Origin: Streptomyces sp. L2
GTDB lineage: Bacteria > Actinomycetota > Actinomycetes > Streptomycetales > Streptomycetaceae
Length of the DNA stretch: 64,000 nt
Assembly (NCBI RefSeq): GCF_004124325.1
Contig: NZ_QBDT01000001.1
Location: 7,440,001 to 7,504,000 of the forward strand
Direction: 5' to 3'
A model generated the notes under the pieces. That model had not been told where the DNA came from. It worked only from the letters and a program-made list of their open reading frames with translations, and ran no database searches. This document shows, piece after piece, positions 54,745 through 64,000 of the stretch (position 1 is its first letter; each line of letters opens with the position of its first letter). The position numbers were made by a program, and so were the translations under genes.

Positions 54745-55587
54745 GTGGTGCAGATACGCCGCGACGCGGCCGCCCCCTCCCGCATCTCCCGCCGCAGCGC
54801 CGTCGCGCTGCTCGGGGCCGCCGCCACCGGCGCCGTGATCGGCGTCTGGCACGGCGGCGGCTCGGCGTCCGCGGCCGCGCCGGGCCTGGACGACCCGGCG
54901 AAGAAGGAGATCGCCATGAAGCTGGTGTCGAGCGCGGAGAACTCCTCGCTCGACTGGAAGGCCCAGTACAAGTACATCGAGGACATCGGCGACGGACGCG
55001 GCTACACCGCCGGCATCATCGGCTTCTGCTCCGGCACCGGCGACATGCTCGAACTCGTCCAGCGTTACACCGACCGCAAGCCCGGCAACGTCCTCGCGAA
55101 GTACCTGCCCGCCCTGCGCCGGGTCAACGGCAGCGACTCGCACGACGGCCTCGACCCGGACTTCCCCCGGGACTGGCGCAAGGCCGCCCAGGACAGCGCG
55201 TTCCAGCAGGCGCAGAACGACGAGCGCGACCGCGTCTACTTCAACCCCGCGGTCAAGCAGGGCAAGGCGGACGGGCTGCGCGCCCTCGGCCAGTTCGCCT
55301 ACTACGACGCCATCGTCATGCACGGCGACGGCGACGACCCCACCAGCTTCGGCAGCATCCGCAAGCGGGCCCTGCGCCACGCCAAGCCCCCGGCCCAGGG
55401 CGGCGACGAGACGACATACCTGGGCGCCTTCCTGGACGCCCGCGTATGGGCCATGAAGCAGGAGGAGGCCCACAGCGACACCAGCAGGGTCGACACCGAG
55501 CAACGCGTCTTCCTGCGCAAGGGCAACCTCGACCTGAACACCCCCCTCGACTGGAAGGTCTACGGCGACCCGTACCACATCGGCTGA
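54745..55587 (+). CDS. csn: GH46 chitosanase, secreted
   Basis: A 280-residue endo-chitosanase. The N-terminus RISRRSAVALLGAAATGAV is a twin-Arg (Tat)-type signal (Arg-Arg, Ser, Ala hydrophobic stretch), cleaved near ASAAA. The catalytic pair follows GH46: Glu65 in SSAENSSLDWK and Asp83 in EDIGDGRGYTAG, an 18-residue spacing identical to Streptomyces N174 Glu22 and Asp40. GTG 54745 or GTG 54748 starts it, with TTGGAG upstream. The CsnR-type palindrome implies induction by chitosan oligosaccharides. It ends one base from the convergent DUF4328-like gene. Confidence 0.96.
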   Translation: MVQIRRDAAAPSRISRRSAVALLGAAATGAVIGVWHGGGSASAAAPGLDDPAKKEIAMKLVSSAENSSLDWKAQYKYIEDIGDGRGYTAGIIGFCSGTGDMLELVQRYTDRKPGNVLAKYLPALRRVNGSDSHDGLDPDFPRDWRKAAQDSAFQQAQNDERDRVYFNPAVKQGKADGLRALGQFAYYDAIVMHGDGDDPTSFGSIRKRALRHAKPPAQGGDETTYLGAFLDARVWAMKQEEAHSDTSRVDTEQRVFLRKGNLDLNTPLDWKVYGDPYHIG

Positions 55588-55588
55588 A

Positions 55589-56275
55589 TCAGAGATGCCG
55601 CGGCCGCTCCGCGGGGCACGGCACCACCATCGGCGCCACGCCGTGCCCCCCGGCCGTCTGCCGGACCGTCAACCGCTGGACCACGACGATCGCCAGGGCC
55701 CCGGCGGCGAGTTCCAGCGCCTCCACGACAACGAGGAGCACCAGCGACGTCCCCAGGGACGCCACCGCCCCGACCAGCACGTGCCCCACCCAGGCCGCCC
55801 ACCAGACGTTGACCAGGGCGACGTCGCGCCTGAGCTGCTCCGGGGTCCCGGACCCGCTCGCGCGGTGAACTTCCAGCACGAGGCGGCGCGGGGCCCAGAA
55901 GTTCGCCACGGGGACCAGCCAGGACCACACCGCCCACGCGGTGGAGCTCCGCACGGCGCCCGGGGACAGCCGCTCCGCCGTCCGCCGCAGCCGGACGAAC
56001 CAGACCAGGAACAGCACGATCGCCAGCGTCATCACGTCCACGAAGACCATCGACGCCCGCCCCGACGACCGTAGGGACGCCGCGTCGGGGTGAAGCCGGT
56101 GCGCCCGCAGCGCCACCGCCCGGAACACGTCGGTCACCGCCGCGGCGGCCACGGCGGCCTGGGCGCAACGGGCCAGGGCCCAGGGGGACTTGGGAGCGGT
56201 GTCGGGCGCGGGAACCTGCTTGTCGACGGGCGGGGACGCCGGAGCGGGGGAAGGACGACGGGCGAAGCGGATCAT
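55589..56275 (-). CDS. DUF4328-like membrane protein
   Basis: A 228-residue protein with a Pro-rich cytoplasmic start ([19 protein letters not shown]) and four hydrophobic helices, with the family-like segments [15 protein letters not shown] and [27 protein letters not shown] in the middle loop. DUF4328 proteins are actinobacterial membrane proteins of unknown function. ATG 56275 fits; its upstream GAAGGACG could be the ribosome site. It is tail-to-tail with chitosanase with a single base between the stop codons, so the two messages overlap at their 3' ends. Confidence 0.8.
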   Translation of the reverse strand: MIRFARRPSPAPASPPVDKQVPAPDTAPKSPWALARCAQAAVAAAAVTDVFRAVALRAHRLHPDAASLRSSGRASMVFVDVMTLAIVLFLVWFVRLRRTAERLSPGAVRSSTAWAVWSWLVPVANFWAPRRLVLEVHRASGSGTPEQLRRDVALVNVWWAAWVGHVLVGAVASLGTSLVLLVVVEALELAAGALAIVVVQRLTVRQTAGGHGVAPMVVPCPAERPRHL

Positions 56276-56386
56276 AGGACGAGCGGTCGGCGGTGCGGCC
56301 CCAGCGGTGCGCACTCGCGCCTCAAGTCCCCGGCCAGGAAGATGGGCGGCGAGCGTTCGATCACACCGATGCGGAGGAACGGACTC

Positions 56387-58027
56387 ATGCCGCAGGAGCG
56401 AGCGGGCCGCCCGGCCGGTCCCGAGGACCTTGTCGACGTGGCCCGGCTGGTCACCGCGTACTACGCGCTGCACCCCGACCCGGCCGACCCCGCCCAGCGG
56501 GTGGCGTTCGGCACCTCGGGACACCGCGGGTCGTCCCTGGCGAGTGCCTTCAACGAGGACCACATCGCCGCCACCAGCCAGGCCATCTGCGAGTACCGCG
56601 CCGCACAGGGCACCGACGGCCCCCTCTTCCTGGGCGCCGACACCCACGCCCTGTCGGAGCCCGCGAAGGTCACCGCACTGGAGGTGTTCGCGGCCAACGA
56701 CGTCACCGTGCTCGTCGACAGCGCCGACGGCTACACGCCCACGCCCGCCGTCTCGCACGCCATCCTGACCCACAACGCGGGCCGCACCATGGGCCTCGCC
56801 GACGGCGTCGTCGTCACGCCCTCGCACAATCCGCCCGCCGACGGCGGTTTCAAGTACAACCCGCCGAGCGGTGGCCCGGCCGCCTCCGACGCCACCGCCT
56901 GGATCCAGGACCGCGCCAACCAGATCATCACCGGCGGCCTGAAGGACGTCCGGCGCGTGCCGTACGCACGCGCGCTCGCCGCGCCCACCACCGGGCGGTA
57001 CGACTTCCTCGGCACCTACGTCGGCGACCTGCCGAGCGTCCTGGAGCTCGACGCCGTCCGCGCCGCGGGCCTGCGCATCGGCGCCGACCCGCTCGGCGGC
57101 GCCTCCGTCGCTTACTGGGGCCGCATCGCCGAGCAGCACTGCCTCGACCTGACCGTGGTCAACCCGTACACCGACCCCACCTGGCGGTTCATGACGCTGG
57201 ACTGGGACGGCAAGATCCGCATGGACTGCTCCTCGCCGTACGCGATGGCCTCCCTCATCGAGCAGCGCGACCGCTTCCGCATCGCCACCGGCAACGACGC
57301 CGACGCCGACCGGCACGGCATCGTCACCCCGGACGCCGGCCTGATGAACCCCAACCACTACCTCGCGGTGGCCATCTCCTACCTGTACCGGCACCGCGAG
57401 CGGTGGCCGGCCGGCGCCGGCGTCGGCAAGACCCTCGTCTCCTCCTCGATGATCGACCGGGTCGCCGCCGACCTCGGCCGCCGGCTCGTCGAGGTCCCCG
57501 TCGGGTTCAAGTGGTTCGTGGACGGACTCGCCGACGGCGCCCTAGGGTTCGGCGGCGAGGAGTCGGCCGGCGCCTCCTTCCTGCGCCGGGACGGCTCGGT
57601 GTGGACCACCGACAAGGACGGCATCATCCTGGCCCTGCTCGCTTCCGAGATCACGGCCGTCACCGGCAGGACACCGTCCGAGCACTACGCCGGCCTGACC
57701 GCCCGCTTCGGCGAGCCCGCCTACGCCCGCGTCGACGCACCCGCCACCCGCGAACAGAAGGCACTGCTGGCGAAGTTGTCCCCGGCCCAGGTCACCGCCG
57801 ACACCCTGGCGGGCGAGGCGGTCACCTCCGTCCTCACCGAGGCACCCGGCAACGGCGCCGCGCTCGGCGGCATCAAGGTCAGCACCGCCAACGCCTGGTT
57901 CGCGGCGCGCCCTTCGGGCACCGAGGACGTCTACAAGGTGTACGCGGAGTCCTTCCTCGGCCCGGACCACCTGGCCCGGGTGCAGGAGGAGGCCAAGGCC
58001 GTCGTCCTGGCCGCGCTGGGCGACTGA
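56387..58027 (+). CDS. pgm: Phosphoglucomutase (alpha-D-glucose phosphate-specific)
   Basis: A 546-residue enzyme, the usual length of E. coli Pgm. The catalytic phosphoserine loop is [13 protein letters not shown], the Mg site [10 protein letters not shown], the sugar loop [11 protein letters not shown] and the phosphate loop [13 protein letters not shown]. It interconverts glucose 1- and 6-phosphates for glycogen, trehalose and wall or capsule precursors, which may matter for the exopolysaccharide locus 2.4 kb downstream, though the two are not an operon. ATG 56387 has GGAGG nine bases upstream. Confidence 0.97.
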   Translation: MPQERAGRPAGPEDLVDVARLVTAYYALHPDPADPAQRVAFGTSGHRGSSLASAFNEDHIAATSQAICEYRAAQGTDGPLFLGADTHALSEPAKVTALEVFAANDVTVLVDSADGYTPTPAVSHAILTHNAGRTMGLADGVVVTPSHNPPADGGFKYNPPSGGPAASDATAWIQDRANQIITGGLKDVRRVPYARALAAPTTGRYDFLGTYVGDLPSVLELDAVRAAGLRIGADPLGGASVAYWGRIAEQHCLDLTVVNPYTDPTWRFMTLDWDGKIRMDCSSPYAMASLIEQRDRFRIATGNDADADRHGIVTPDAGLMNPNHYLAVAISYLYRHRERWPAGAGVGKTLVSSSMIDRVAADLGRRLVEVPVGFKWFVDGLADGALGFGGEESAGASFLRRDGSVWTTDKDGIILALLASEITAVTGRTPSEHYAGLTARFGEPAYARVDAPATREQKALLAKLSPAQVTADTLAGEAVTSVLTEAPGNGAALGGIKVSTANAWFAARPSGTEDVYKVYAESFLGPDHLARVQEEAKAVVLAALGD

Positions 58028-58130
58028 CGGCGCCGCGGCGGTCCGGGCGTGCGCAGGCCGCACGGGCCGCCCTTCCGGACGGTCCGGGCCGGCGACGCCC
58101 GAGCCGGCCGCCCCGGCGCCGCCGTACCGA

Positions 58131-59072
58131 TCAGCGGCGGTGGCCGCGGCCGTGTGCCGGCCGGTCCAGGACAGCCCGCGCCATCGCCTGCTCCCCCTTG
58201 GCGTTGGGATGCGCCGGAGCCGCCGGGGAGGCCGGCTGCAGCGGTTCGATCCAGCGGTCGGCGGGCGCCTTGCACATGTCGTGGCCGACGGTCGGACCGT
58301 AGGTGTCGACGTACTCGGCCCGGTTGAGGCCCGCGACCAGGCGCAGCATCAGGTTCAGCCGCTTCTCGGTGTCCCTGAGGTAGGGGAAGTCGCCCTGGGC
58401 GAACGGCACCGACGGGAAGCAGCCGTGACCGTCGTCCGGGAGCAGGTCCGGGTAGCCGACGACGAGGACGCGCGCGTGCGGCGCCCGGGCGCGCACCGCC
58501 CGCAGGACCGCGGCCACCTTGGGTGCCGTCTTCAGGACGGCGAGCGTCAGCGCGTCGTAGCCTGAGGCGTTGTACGACCGCTCGCACGGGTCGCCCGCCG
58601 GGTCCTGCGCGGCGAGCTTCGCGCAGGTGCCGATGATGGTGCCGAACCCGATGTCGTTGCCGCCGATCTGGAGCGTCACCAGGTCGGTGTTCCGGCGCAC
58701 CGCGTCGAGCTGGGGCCCGTTGTCTCCTTGCGCCTTCCACATCTCGGCGGTCGTGGCGCCGCCGCAGCTGACGTCCTTGAACGCGCCGAACCCGGGCCCG
58801 GCCGCCAGCAGCGAGGGGTAGTTGTGGTCGGAGCGGACGCACCCGGCGTCCACCTGGCGCGGGATGCCGGGACCCGAGGTGTAGGAGTCCCCGAGCGCGA
58901 CGTACGACAAGGCGCGGCCGTGGCCGTGGCCGTGTCCTTGCCCGTGTCCGGAGTGCGCGGCGGCCGGTGTCGTGGACGCGGCCACCAGGGCGCAGCCGCC
59001 CAGCGCGGCCCCCAGCGCGGCGGCCCGCCGCCGGCCTCTCGCCCCGCTCCCCGCCTGCGTGCCGTCACCCAT
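58131..59072 (-). CDS. Secreted SGNH/GDSL lipase-esterase
   Basis: A 313-residue secreted enzyme: an Arg-rich signal peptide ending TPAAAHS, then a His/Gly repeat (HGQGHGHGHG), then an SGNH domain of the streptomycete lipase type. Block I is YVALGDSYTSGPG (nucleophile Ser), block II VSCGGATTAEM, block III IGGNDIGFG, and the Asp/His pair is in AHPNAKGEQ. Six Cys suggest three disulfides. ATG 59072 has GGAGG five bases upstream. It probably hydrolyses lipids or acyl esters. A TATACA hexamer (minus strand, 59153-59148) may be its -10 element. Confidence 0.92.
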   Translation of the reverse strand: MGDGTQAGSGARGRRRAAALGAALGGCALVAASTTPAAAHSGHGQGHGHGHGRALSYVALGDSYTSGPGIPRQVDAGCVRSDHNYPSLLAAGPGFGAFKDVSCGGATTAEMWKAQGDNGPQLDAVRRNTDLVTLQIGGNDIGFGTIIGTCAKLAAQDPAGDPCERSYNASGYDALTLAVLKTAPKVAAVLRAVRARAPHARVLVVGYPDLLPDDGHGCFPSVPFAQGDFPYLRDTEKRLNLMLRLVAGLNRAEYVDTYGPTVGHDMCKAPADRWIEPLQPASPAAPAHPNAKGEQAMARAVLDRPAHGRGHRR

Positions 59073-59538
59073 CGCATCCTCCCCCGGAGGCCGCTCCGTC
59101 GCACGGAACCGGCCACCGAGGGGTGGTCCCGCGCGTTCGACCGGTTCTGTATACCGCCCGGTAGGTCCCGTGGGCCAGAAGCGGGAGCGAAACATCTTCA
59201 CCGGCCGTGACCCCACGGCCTCCAGGTGTTCCGTCGCGGAACCCGGCCGGAAATACGGCAGTTGGCCGAGAATCCTGCCGTCGGGCAAGCGGTGGCCCGT
59301 ATTCCGCCCCTCCGGGCAGGTATGGTCCTCGCCAATTGCCTTTTCGGGCACCGGAGTTCGGCCGGGCACGGAAGGCTTCCGGCCCCCTGGCCCGTGGCGT
59401 GCGCATATGCGGCCCGCAAGGGACCCTCACAGGTCCTTCGCATGGACTTCACGGTACGCGCACTTTCGGCCGACTCCGGCGCGGACCGCAACCGGCGGGG
59501 CAGACGGGGCCGTCGCGCCCTGCCTAGCCTCCCGGGCC
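59073..59538. other. 466-bp divergent intergenic region
   Basis: No gene is supported here. It contains a -10-like TATACA for the minus-strand lipase, an imperfect repeat pair GGAAATACGG/CCGTATTCC (about 59248 and 59298), and an AT-containing GCCAATTGCC near 59331. Promoters for the lipase and the small secreted protein must lie here. Confidence 0.6.
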
Positions 59539-60063
59539 ATGCGATCACCTCTGCTGAGACGTCTCGGTCTCACCGCCGTCCTCGCCCTCGCCCTGGCCCT
59601 GTTCGGCCTGGCCCCCGCCGCCAGCGCCGACCCCGCGCCGGCCGGTCTGACCTTCACCACGAGCAGCGCCACCACCACGCCCGGTGGCTCGGTGAACCTG
59701 TCGATGACCATCACCAACAACAAGACCTACGACATCTGGTTCGTGTACCAGACCATCGACCCGACCTGGCTCACCACCCAGCGCCCGGACCTGAAGTACA
59801 GCTTCACCGGCTGCAGCCTGGCCGCGGCCGCCGGCAGCACCCCCTGCACCGGGACCGGCCCCACCAACCTGGGCGGCGACTACGGCGCCACCATCCCGCC
59901 CGGCCAGAGCCGCACCGTCACCCTGACGCTGCAGATCGCCGCCGACTCCGGCTGCAACGGCGACATCGGCTTCTACTCGTACTACTACGCCGAGTTCAGC
60001 GACAGCACGAACACCAGCGGCGGGCCCGTCTACACGCCCGAGACCCGCGTTCTGTGCGCCTGA
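59539..60063 (+). CDS. Small secreted protein of unknown function
   Basis: A 174-residue exported protein. Signal peptide: RSPLLRRLGL, hydrophobic stretch, ending ASADPAP. The mature part is a Thr/Ser/Gly-rich beta-sandwich-like domain (VNLSMTITNNKTYDIWFVYQ and RTVTLTLQIAADSGCNGDIG) with four Cys and a Tyr cluster (FYSYYYAEF). It looks like a single Ig-like adhesion or matrix domain. I do not recognise a family. Not clearly linked to the polysaccharide genes that begin 400 bp downstream on the same strand. No clear ribosome site before ATG 59539. Confidence 0.75.
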   Translation: MRSPLLRRLGLTAVLALALALFGLAPAASADPAPAGLTFTTSSATTTPGGSVNLSMTITNNKTYDIWFVYQTIDPTWLTTQRPDLKYSFTGCSLAAAAGSTPCTGTGPTNLGGDYGATIPPGQSRTVTLTLQIAADSGCNGDIGFYSYYYAEFSDSTNTSGGPVYTPETRVLCA

Positions 60064-60463
60064 CCGGCGCCTGGGACCCCGTGCCGGCGGTGACCTGAAA
60101 CACCCCTCAGGACACGTCCCCGCGTGGTCTGTACCACCGGCACTCCGCCCGGCGGGCCCCAGGGTCCGCCGGTGCGCCGTACCCGGCCCGGACCAGCGGA
60201 CCAGCACTGTCCGCCCACCTGCCGCACCGGCGAGGGGACGACGGAAAAACGCCCGAACCGGTTCCCACGGGACCGATTTCGTCACCTGCACTTTTCCGTC
60301 AGGTTTCTCAACTCGCCCACGAAAGCTCCACACGGACATCACCATGTGACGCGACGGATGCGTCGACGACCGGCCTCTGAGGGGGACGCCGGCGTCACGC
60401 GAGGGGGTGCGTCCGCTCCATGCGAGCCGTACTCACCCCTGCCCGGGGAGGGGACTTCACCGC
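60064..60463. other. 400-bp intergenic region before the polysaccharide locus
   Basis: I see no gene. It is moderately GC-rich, with AT-richer sequence at 60290-60340 (ACTTTTCCGTCAGGTTTCTC) that may be a promoter, and a G-rich stretch 60378-60408. I looked for a c-di-AMP or other riboswitch pattern and found none. Confidence 0.5.
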
Positions 60464-62602
60464 ATGAAGCGGACCATTCGCACCACCGCCCTGACGGTGG
60501 GCGCGCTCATCGCCGCGCTCGGACTGCAGGCCGGACCGGCCCATGCCGAGATCACGGCACCGCGTATCGACCTCAGAGTCCTGCTGGTGAGCGACGGCGG
60601 CCCGGCCACCGACGCCATCGCCGCCGAACTCGACACGGCCGGAACGCCGTACACGAAGGTCGACCTGACACAGGCCGGCCGGCCCACCATCGACGCCGCC
60701 TTCCTCGCGGACACCGTGGACGGCCGGCCCCGCGCCAAGTACCAGGCCGTCGTCCTGCCCAACGACAACCCGTTCGCGGCCGGTTCGGCCGAGATGACCG
60801 CCCTCGCCGACTACGAGCGGTCCTACGCGGTCCCGCAGGTCGACGCCTACACCTACGCCCGCCCCGAGGCCGGACTGCAGTACCCGGTGTACGGCGGCTA
60901 CTCGGGCAGCCTCGACGGCGTCCAGGCCCAGGTCACCGCCGCCGGCGAGGCGGGCCCCTTCGGCTATCTGAAGGGCGCCGTCCCGTTCGAGGACAACTCG
61001 CCGACCGTGGGGGAGAGTTACGCCTATCTGTCGACGTCCGTCGCCGGCGCCGACTTCACTCCGTACGTGCAGGCCCCCATCCCGGGCACCACCAAGCAGG
61101 GCTCCCTGGTCGGCGAGTACCGGCACGACGGGCGGCGCGAACTCGTCGTCACCTTCGTCTACAACCAGTACCAGGAGCAGTTCCGGCTGCTCTCCCGCGG
61201 CATCGTCGAGTGGATGACCGGCGGCGTGCACCTCGGCGCCGCCCGCAACTACTTCGCCGTCCACGTCGACGACGTCTTCGCCGCCGACGACCGCTGGGAC
61301 ACCAAGCTCAACTGCACGCCCGGCGACGTCGACTGCACCAACGACGAGGGCACGCCCAGCCCGATCCGGATGACCCCCGCCGACGTCGACCACGCCACCG
61401 CCTGGCAGAGCAGCCACCACTTCACCCTCGACCTCGTCTACAACGGCGCGGGCAGTGTCGACCAGCGCTCCGACAACAACGGCGTCGATCAGCTCGCCGA
61501 CAAACTCGTCGCCGACCGCAACCAGTTCCGCTGGGTCAACCACACCTACACGCACGCGTTCCTCGGGTGCGAGCAGAACACCACCGTCGTGCCCTGGACC
61601 TGCGAGACCAATCCCGACGGCAGCACCAAGTGGGTCAGCCGTAGCGCCATCGACAACGAGATCGCCACCAACCGCGTCTGGGGCCACCTCAACGGGCTGC
61701 CGCTGGACGACGACGAACTGGTCACCGGCGAGCACTCCGGACTGAAGATCCTCCCGCAGCAGCCCCAGGACAACCCGAACCTGGCTCCCGCCCTCGCCGA
61801 CAACGGCGTCAAGTGGCTCGCCTCGGACAACTCCCGCGACCCCGAACAGCGCGTCGTCGGCCCCGCCACCACCGTCTCCCGCTACCCCATGAACGTCTTC
61901 TACAACGCGGGCACGGCGAGCGAGGAGGCCGACGAGTACAACTGGATCTACACCAGCCGCGCCCAGGGCGGCAGCGGCATCTGCGAGGACAACCCGGCCA
62001 CCACCACCTGCCTGCCGGCCCCGCTGGACACCAGCACCGGCTACCAGGACTACATCGTGCCGCTGGAGACCCGCATCGACCTCGGCCACGTCCTGGCCAA
62101 CGACCCCAAGCCGCACTTCATCCACCAGTCCAACCTCACCGAGGGCCGCCTCGCCTACCCGGTGCTCGACGGCGTCCTCGACGGCTACGACGCCCTGTTC
62201 ACCGACAGCACCCCCCTGGTCAACCTGCGGATGAAGGACATCGGCACCGAACTGCAGCGCCGCGCCACCTGGCGCACCGCCGTACAGAACGGACAGGTCA
62301 CCGCCTACCGCATCGGCGCCACCGTGACCGTCCAGGCACCGTCCGGCATCGCCGCCACCGCCACCATGCCCAGCGGCACCACCCAGTCCGGGCACGCCTT
62401 CGGCACCGCCTACGCCGGCGCGACGTCCGGCTGGACCACCACCACGGGCGGCACGCTCACCCTGACCCTGCCGTCCACCGCCGCCGCCACGGCCCCGTCC
62501 GCGACCGCGCACCGCAAGGCCCCCGCGGCCACCCGGCCCGCGCCGCACGCCAAGGTCCCCGCCGGCGTGACCGAGCAGGTGCCGTACACGCCGGACAACT
62601 GA
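60464..62602 (+). CDS. Agd3-like secreted polysaccharide deacetylase
   Basis: A 712-residue secreted protein. Signal peptide: MKRTIRTTALTVGALIAAL, ending AHAEI. A front domain precedes a deacetylase barrel with H267VDDVF (catalytic/metal Asp269-Asp270) and the metal motif H360TYTH364. A late domain (residues about 600-650) is beta-rich, then a Pro/Ala tail ends the protein. The arrangement resembles the fungal Agd3 family (CE18), which de-N-acetylates galactosaminogalactan. ATG 60464 has GGGGAGGGG about ten bases upstream. It is followed after 90 bp by a PelF-like glycosyltransferase, so it is probably part of an amino-sugar exopolysaccharide operon. Confidence 0.82.
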   Translation: MKRTIRTTALTVGALIAALGLQAGPAHAEITAPRIDLRVLLVSDGGPATDAIAAELDTAGTPYTKVDLTQAGRPTIDAAFLADTVDGRPRAKYQAVVLPNDNPFAAGSAEMTALADYERSYAVPQVDAYTYARPEAGLQYPVYGGYSGSLDGVQAQVTAAGEAGPFGYLKGAVPFEDNSPTVGESYAYLSTSVAGADFTPYVQAPIPGTTKQGSLVGEYRHDGRRELVVTFVYNQYQEQFRLLSRGIVEWMTGGVHLGAARNYFAVHVDDVFAADDRWDTKLNCTPGDVDCTNDEGTPSPIRMTPADVDHATAWQSSHHFTLDLVYNGAGSVDQRSDNNGVDQLADKLVADRNQFRWVNHTYTHAFLGCEQNTTVVPWTCETNPDGSTKWVSRSAIDNEIATNRVWGHLNGLPLDDDELVTGEHSGLKILPQQPQDNPNLAPALADNGVKWLASDNSRDPEQRVVGPATTVSRYPMNVFYNAGTASEEADEYNWIYTSRAQGGSGICEDNPATTTCLPAPLDTSTGYQDYIVPLETRIDLGHVLANDPKPHFIHQSNLTEGRLAYPVLDGVLDGYDALFTDSTPLVNLRMKDIGTELQRRATWRTAVQNGQVTAYRIGATVTVQAPSGIAATATMPSGTTQSGHAFGTAYAGATSGWTTTTGGTLTLTLPSTAAATAPSATAHRKAPAATRPAPHAKVPAGVTEQVPYTPDN

Positions 62603-62692
62603 CCGGCGCCCAGCCGCAGTTCCGGCCGCCCCGGCGGCGGCCGGAACCGGCATGGGCACGACCACCCCACACCTCGGCCGTGGAGCACAGCC

Positions 62693-64000
62693 ATGCACGT
62701 TCACCACGGCGCACGCCGCCCCGGCGCGGCGCGCGTCACCCTGCTCACCGAAGGCACCTACCCGCACAGCCACGGCGGCGTCAGCGTCTGGTGCGACCAG
62801 CTCGTCCAGGGCATGCCCGACCTCGACTTCGACGTCGTCGCCGTCACCGGCACCGGACACGAACCCGTCGTCTGGGACCTGCCCGGCCACGTCCGGACCG
62901 TGAACTCCGTCCCCATGTGGGGCGCCCCGCCCGAGGGGCAGCCGGCCAGGGGCCGCGCACAGCGGCGGCTCACCACCGCCTACGAGCGCTTCCTGACCGC
63001 ACTCCTCGACCCGGGCGCCGAGGACGGCTTCGCACCCGCCCTGTACGCCCTGGCGCGGGCCGCCGCCGACGGCACGCTGAGCCCGTTCCTGCGCGGCGAC
63101 CGCGCCGTGGCGGTCCTCGCCGCGGTGTGGACCCGCCCCGGGCTCGCCGTCCGTGAGGCCCGGCCCACCCTGCACGACGCGGTCACCGCGACCGCCCTGC
63201 TCGAACACGCCCTGCGCCCGCTGGCCGCACCCCCGCCCCGGGACGGGGTCGCGCACGCGGTCAGCGGCGGAGTCGCCGTCCTGCCGGGGCTGGCCGCACT
63301 CGACCGCCACGGCGTCCCGCTGCTCCTCACCGAGCACGGCGTCTACCTGCGCGAGCGCTACCTCGGCTACCGCACCGCGCCCTACCGCTGGCCGGTGAAG
63401 GCCGTCGTCCTCGGCTTCTTCCGGCTGCTCGCCGAGGAGAGCTACCGCCGGGCCGCGCTGATCACCCCGGGCAACCGCTACAACCGGCTGTGGGAGGAAC
63501 AGGGCGGCGCCGACCCGCTGTCCATCCGCACCGTCTACAACGGCGTCGATCCCGCCGCGTTCCCGCCCGCCGGTCCCGAACCCGACGCGCCCACCCTCAG
63601 CTGGGCCGGCCGCGTCGACCCCATCAAGGACCTGGAGACCCTGATCCGCGCCTTCTCCCTCGTCCGCGCCCGCATGCCCGCCGCCCGGCTGCGCCTCTTC
63701 GGCGGCACACCCCGGGGCGGCGAGGCCTACCGGGAACGCTGCGAGGCCCTCGCCGCCGAACTCGGCCACGCCGACGCCGTCACCTTCGAGGGCCGGGTCG
63801 ACGACATCAAGGACGCCTACGCCGCCGGCAACGTCGTGATGCTCTCCAGCATCAGCGAGGGTTTCCCGTTCACGCTCATCGAGGCGATGTCCTGCGGCCG
63901 GGCGACCGTCTCGACCGACGTCGGAGGCGTCCGCGAGGCCGTCGGCGACACCGGGCTCGTCGTCCCGCCGCGCGACCCGGCCGCGATGGCCGAGGCCGCA
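62693..64000 (+). CDS. PelF-like GT4 glycosyltransferase, 3' end outside the window
   Basis: 436 residues are visible and the frame is open at the right edge. The N-domain opens with VTLLTEGTYPHSHGGVSVWCDQLV, and the middle has LTEHGVYLRERY, typical of PelF cytosolic transferases. The C-domain has TVYNGVDP, WAGRVDPIKDLETLIRAF and SEGFPFTLIEAMSCGR (the GT-B EX7E motif). PelF polymerises N-acetylhexosamine from UDP-sugar for Pel-like polysaccharides. ATG 62693 has GGAG nine bases upstream. It follows the Agd3-like deacetylase on the same strand; more export genes (PelG-like) would be expected beyond the edge. Confidence 0.9.
   Translation, partial: MHVHHGARRPGAARVTLLTEGTYPHSHGGVSVWCDQLVQGMPDLDFDVVAVTGTGHEPVVWDLPGHVRTVNSVPMWGAPPEGQPARGRAQRRLTTAYERFLTALLDPGAEDGFAPALYALARAAADGTLSPFLRGDRAVAVLAAVWTRPGLAVREARPTLHDAVTATALLEHALRPLAAPPPRDGVAHAVSGGVAVLPGLAALDRHGVPLLLTEHGVYLRERYLGYRTAPYRWPVKAVVLGFFRLLAEESYRRAALITPGNRYNRLWEEQGGADPLSIRTVYNGVDPAAFPPAGPEPDAPTLSWAGRVDPIKDLETLIRAFSLVRARMPAARLRLFGGTPRGGEAYRERCEALAAELGHADAVTFEGRVDDIKDAYAAGNVVMLSSISEGFPFTLIEAMSCGRATVSTDVGGVREAVGDTGLVVPPRDPAAMAEAA

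Noticed and set aside
60064..60463. Riboswitch (for example c-di-AMP type) before the polysaccharide genes
   Set aside because: Length would fit but I could not find conserved motifs or a convincing expression-platform hairpin.

Overview
The window is very GC-rich (about 73% by eye), with strong G/C bias at third codon positions, GTG and TTG starts, and a family set typical of a filamentous actinomycete: snapalysin, GH46 chitosanase, GH64 glucanase, class F sortase, SpoIIE-type phosphatases, an ATP-grasp RiPP cassette, MMPL and CsbD proteins. Streptomyces or a close relative is the best fit; the species cannot be named from the sequence. I saw no transposase, integrase, phage gene or CRISPR array.

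Layout. 1-5 kb: a secreted M4 metallopeptidase cut by the left edge, a GH64 beta-1,3-glucanase behind a LacI-type operator, a dienelactone hydrolase and a YciO-type protein. 5-16 kb: a PucR-type regulator, an orphan P450, a secreted serine hydrolase, two small convergent unknowns, an MMPL exporter, a membrane SpoIIE phosphatase, a candidate leader peptide and an acetyltransferase. 16-20 kb: an ATP-grasp RiPP (graspetide) cassette of precursor, maturase and an oxidoreductase, with a divergent small HTH protein, then a 9-bp GATC repeat array and a fructosamine-kinase-like gene. 20-22 kb: a cyclodipeptide synthase overlapping a CYP121-like P450. 22-24 kb: a sortase F and its probable substrate. 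24-35 kb: SGNH hydrolase with TetR, LysR, M9 collagenase, an N-terminally extended GAPDH, a PIG-V-type mannosyltransferase, a soluble SpoIIE phosphatase next to a MASE1 membrane protein, and an MFS exporter.

35-48 kb is a selenium island: selA, selB, tRNA-Sec (minus strand, overlapping the selB 3' end), selD, and a formate dehydrogenase alpha gene whose UGA codon 189 is followed by a bacterial SECIS hairpin. Its iron-sulfur and NrfD membrane subunits lie 2-4 kb away, separated from it by a snapalysin gene and its LysR regulator. 48-54 kb: an ATPase/sigma-factor pair, CsbD, a MarR-MFS operon, DedA, a small zinc-ribbon-like protein and an aldo/keto reductase. 54-64 kb: GH46 chitosanase with a ROK-type operator, a DUF4328-like membrane protein, phosphoglucomutase, a secreted SGNH hydrolase, a small secreted protein, and the start of an exopolysaccharide locus (Agd3-like deacetylase followed by a PelF-like glycosyltransferase that runs off the right edge).

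Systems most worth following: (1) the cyclodipeptide synthase-P450 pair, in which the P450 keeps much of the CYP121 pocket but changes three substrate-contact positions; (2) the graspetide cassette without the usual methyltransferase; (3) the selenium island, where the selB stop codon is the exact complement of the tRNA-Sec anticodon; (4) the Agd3/PelF-type polysaccharide locus.
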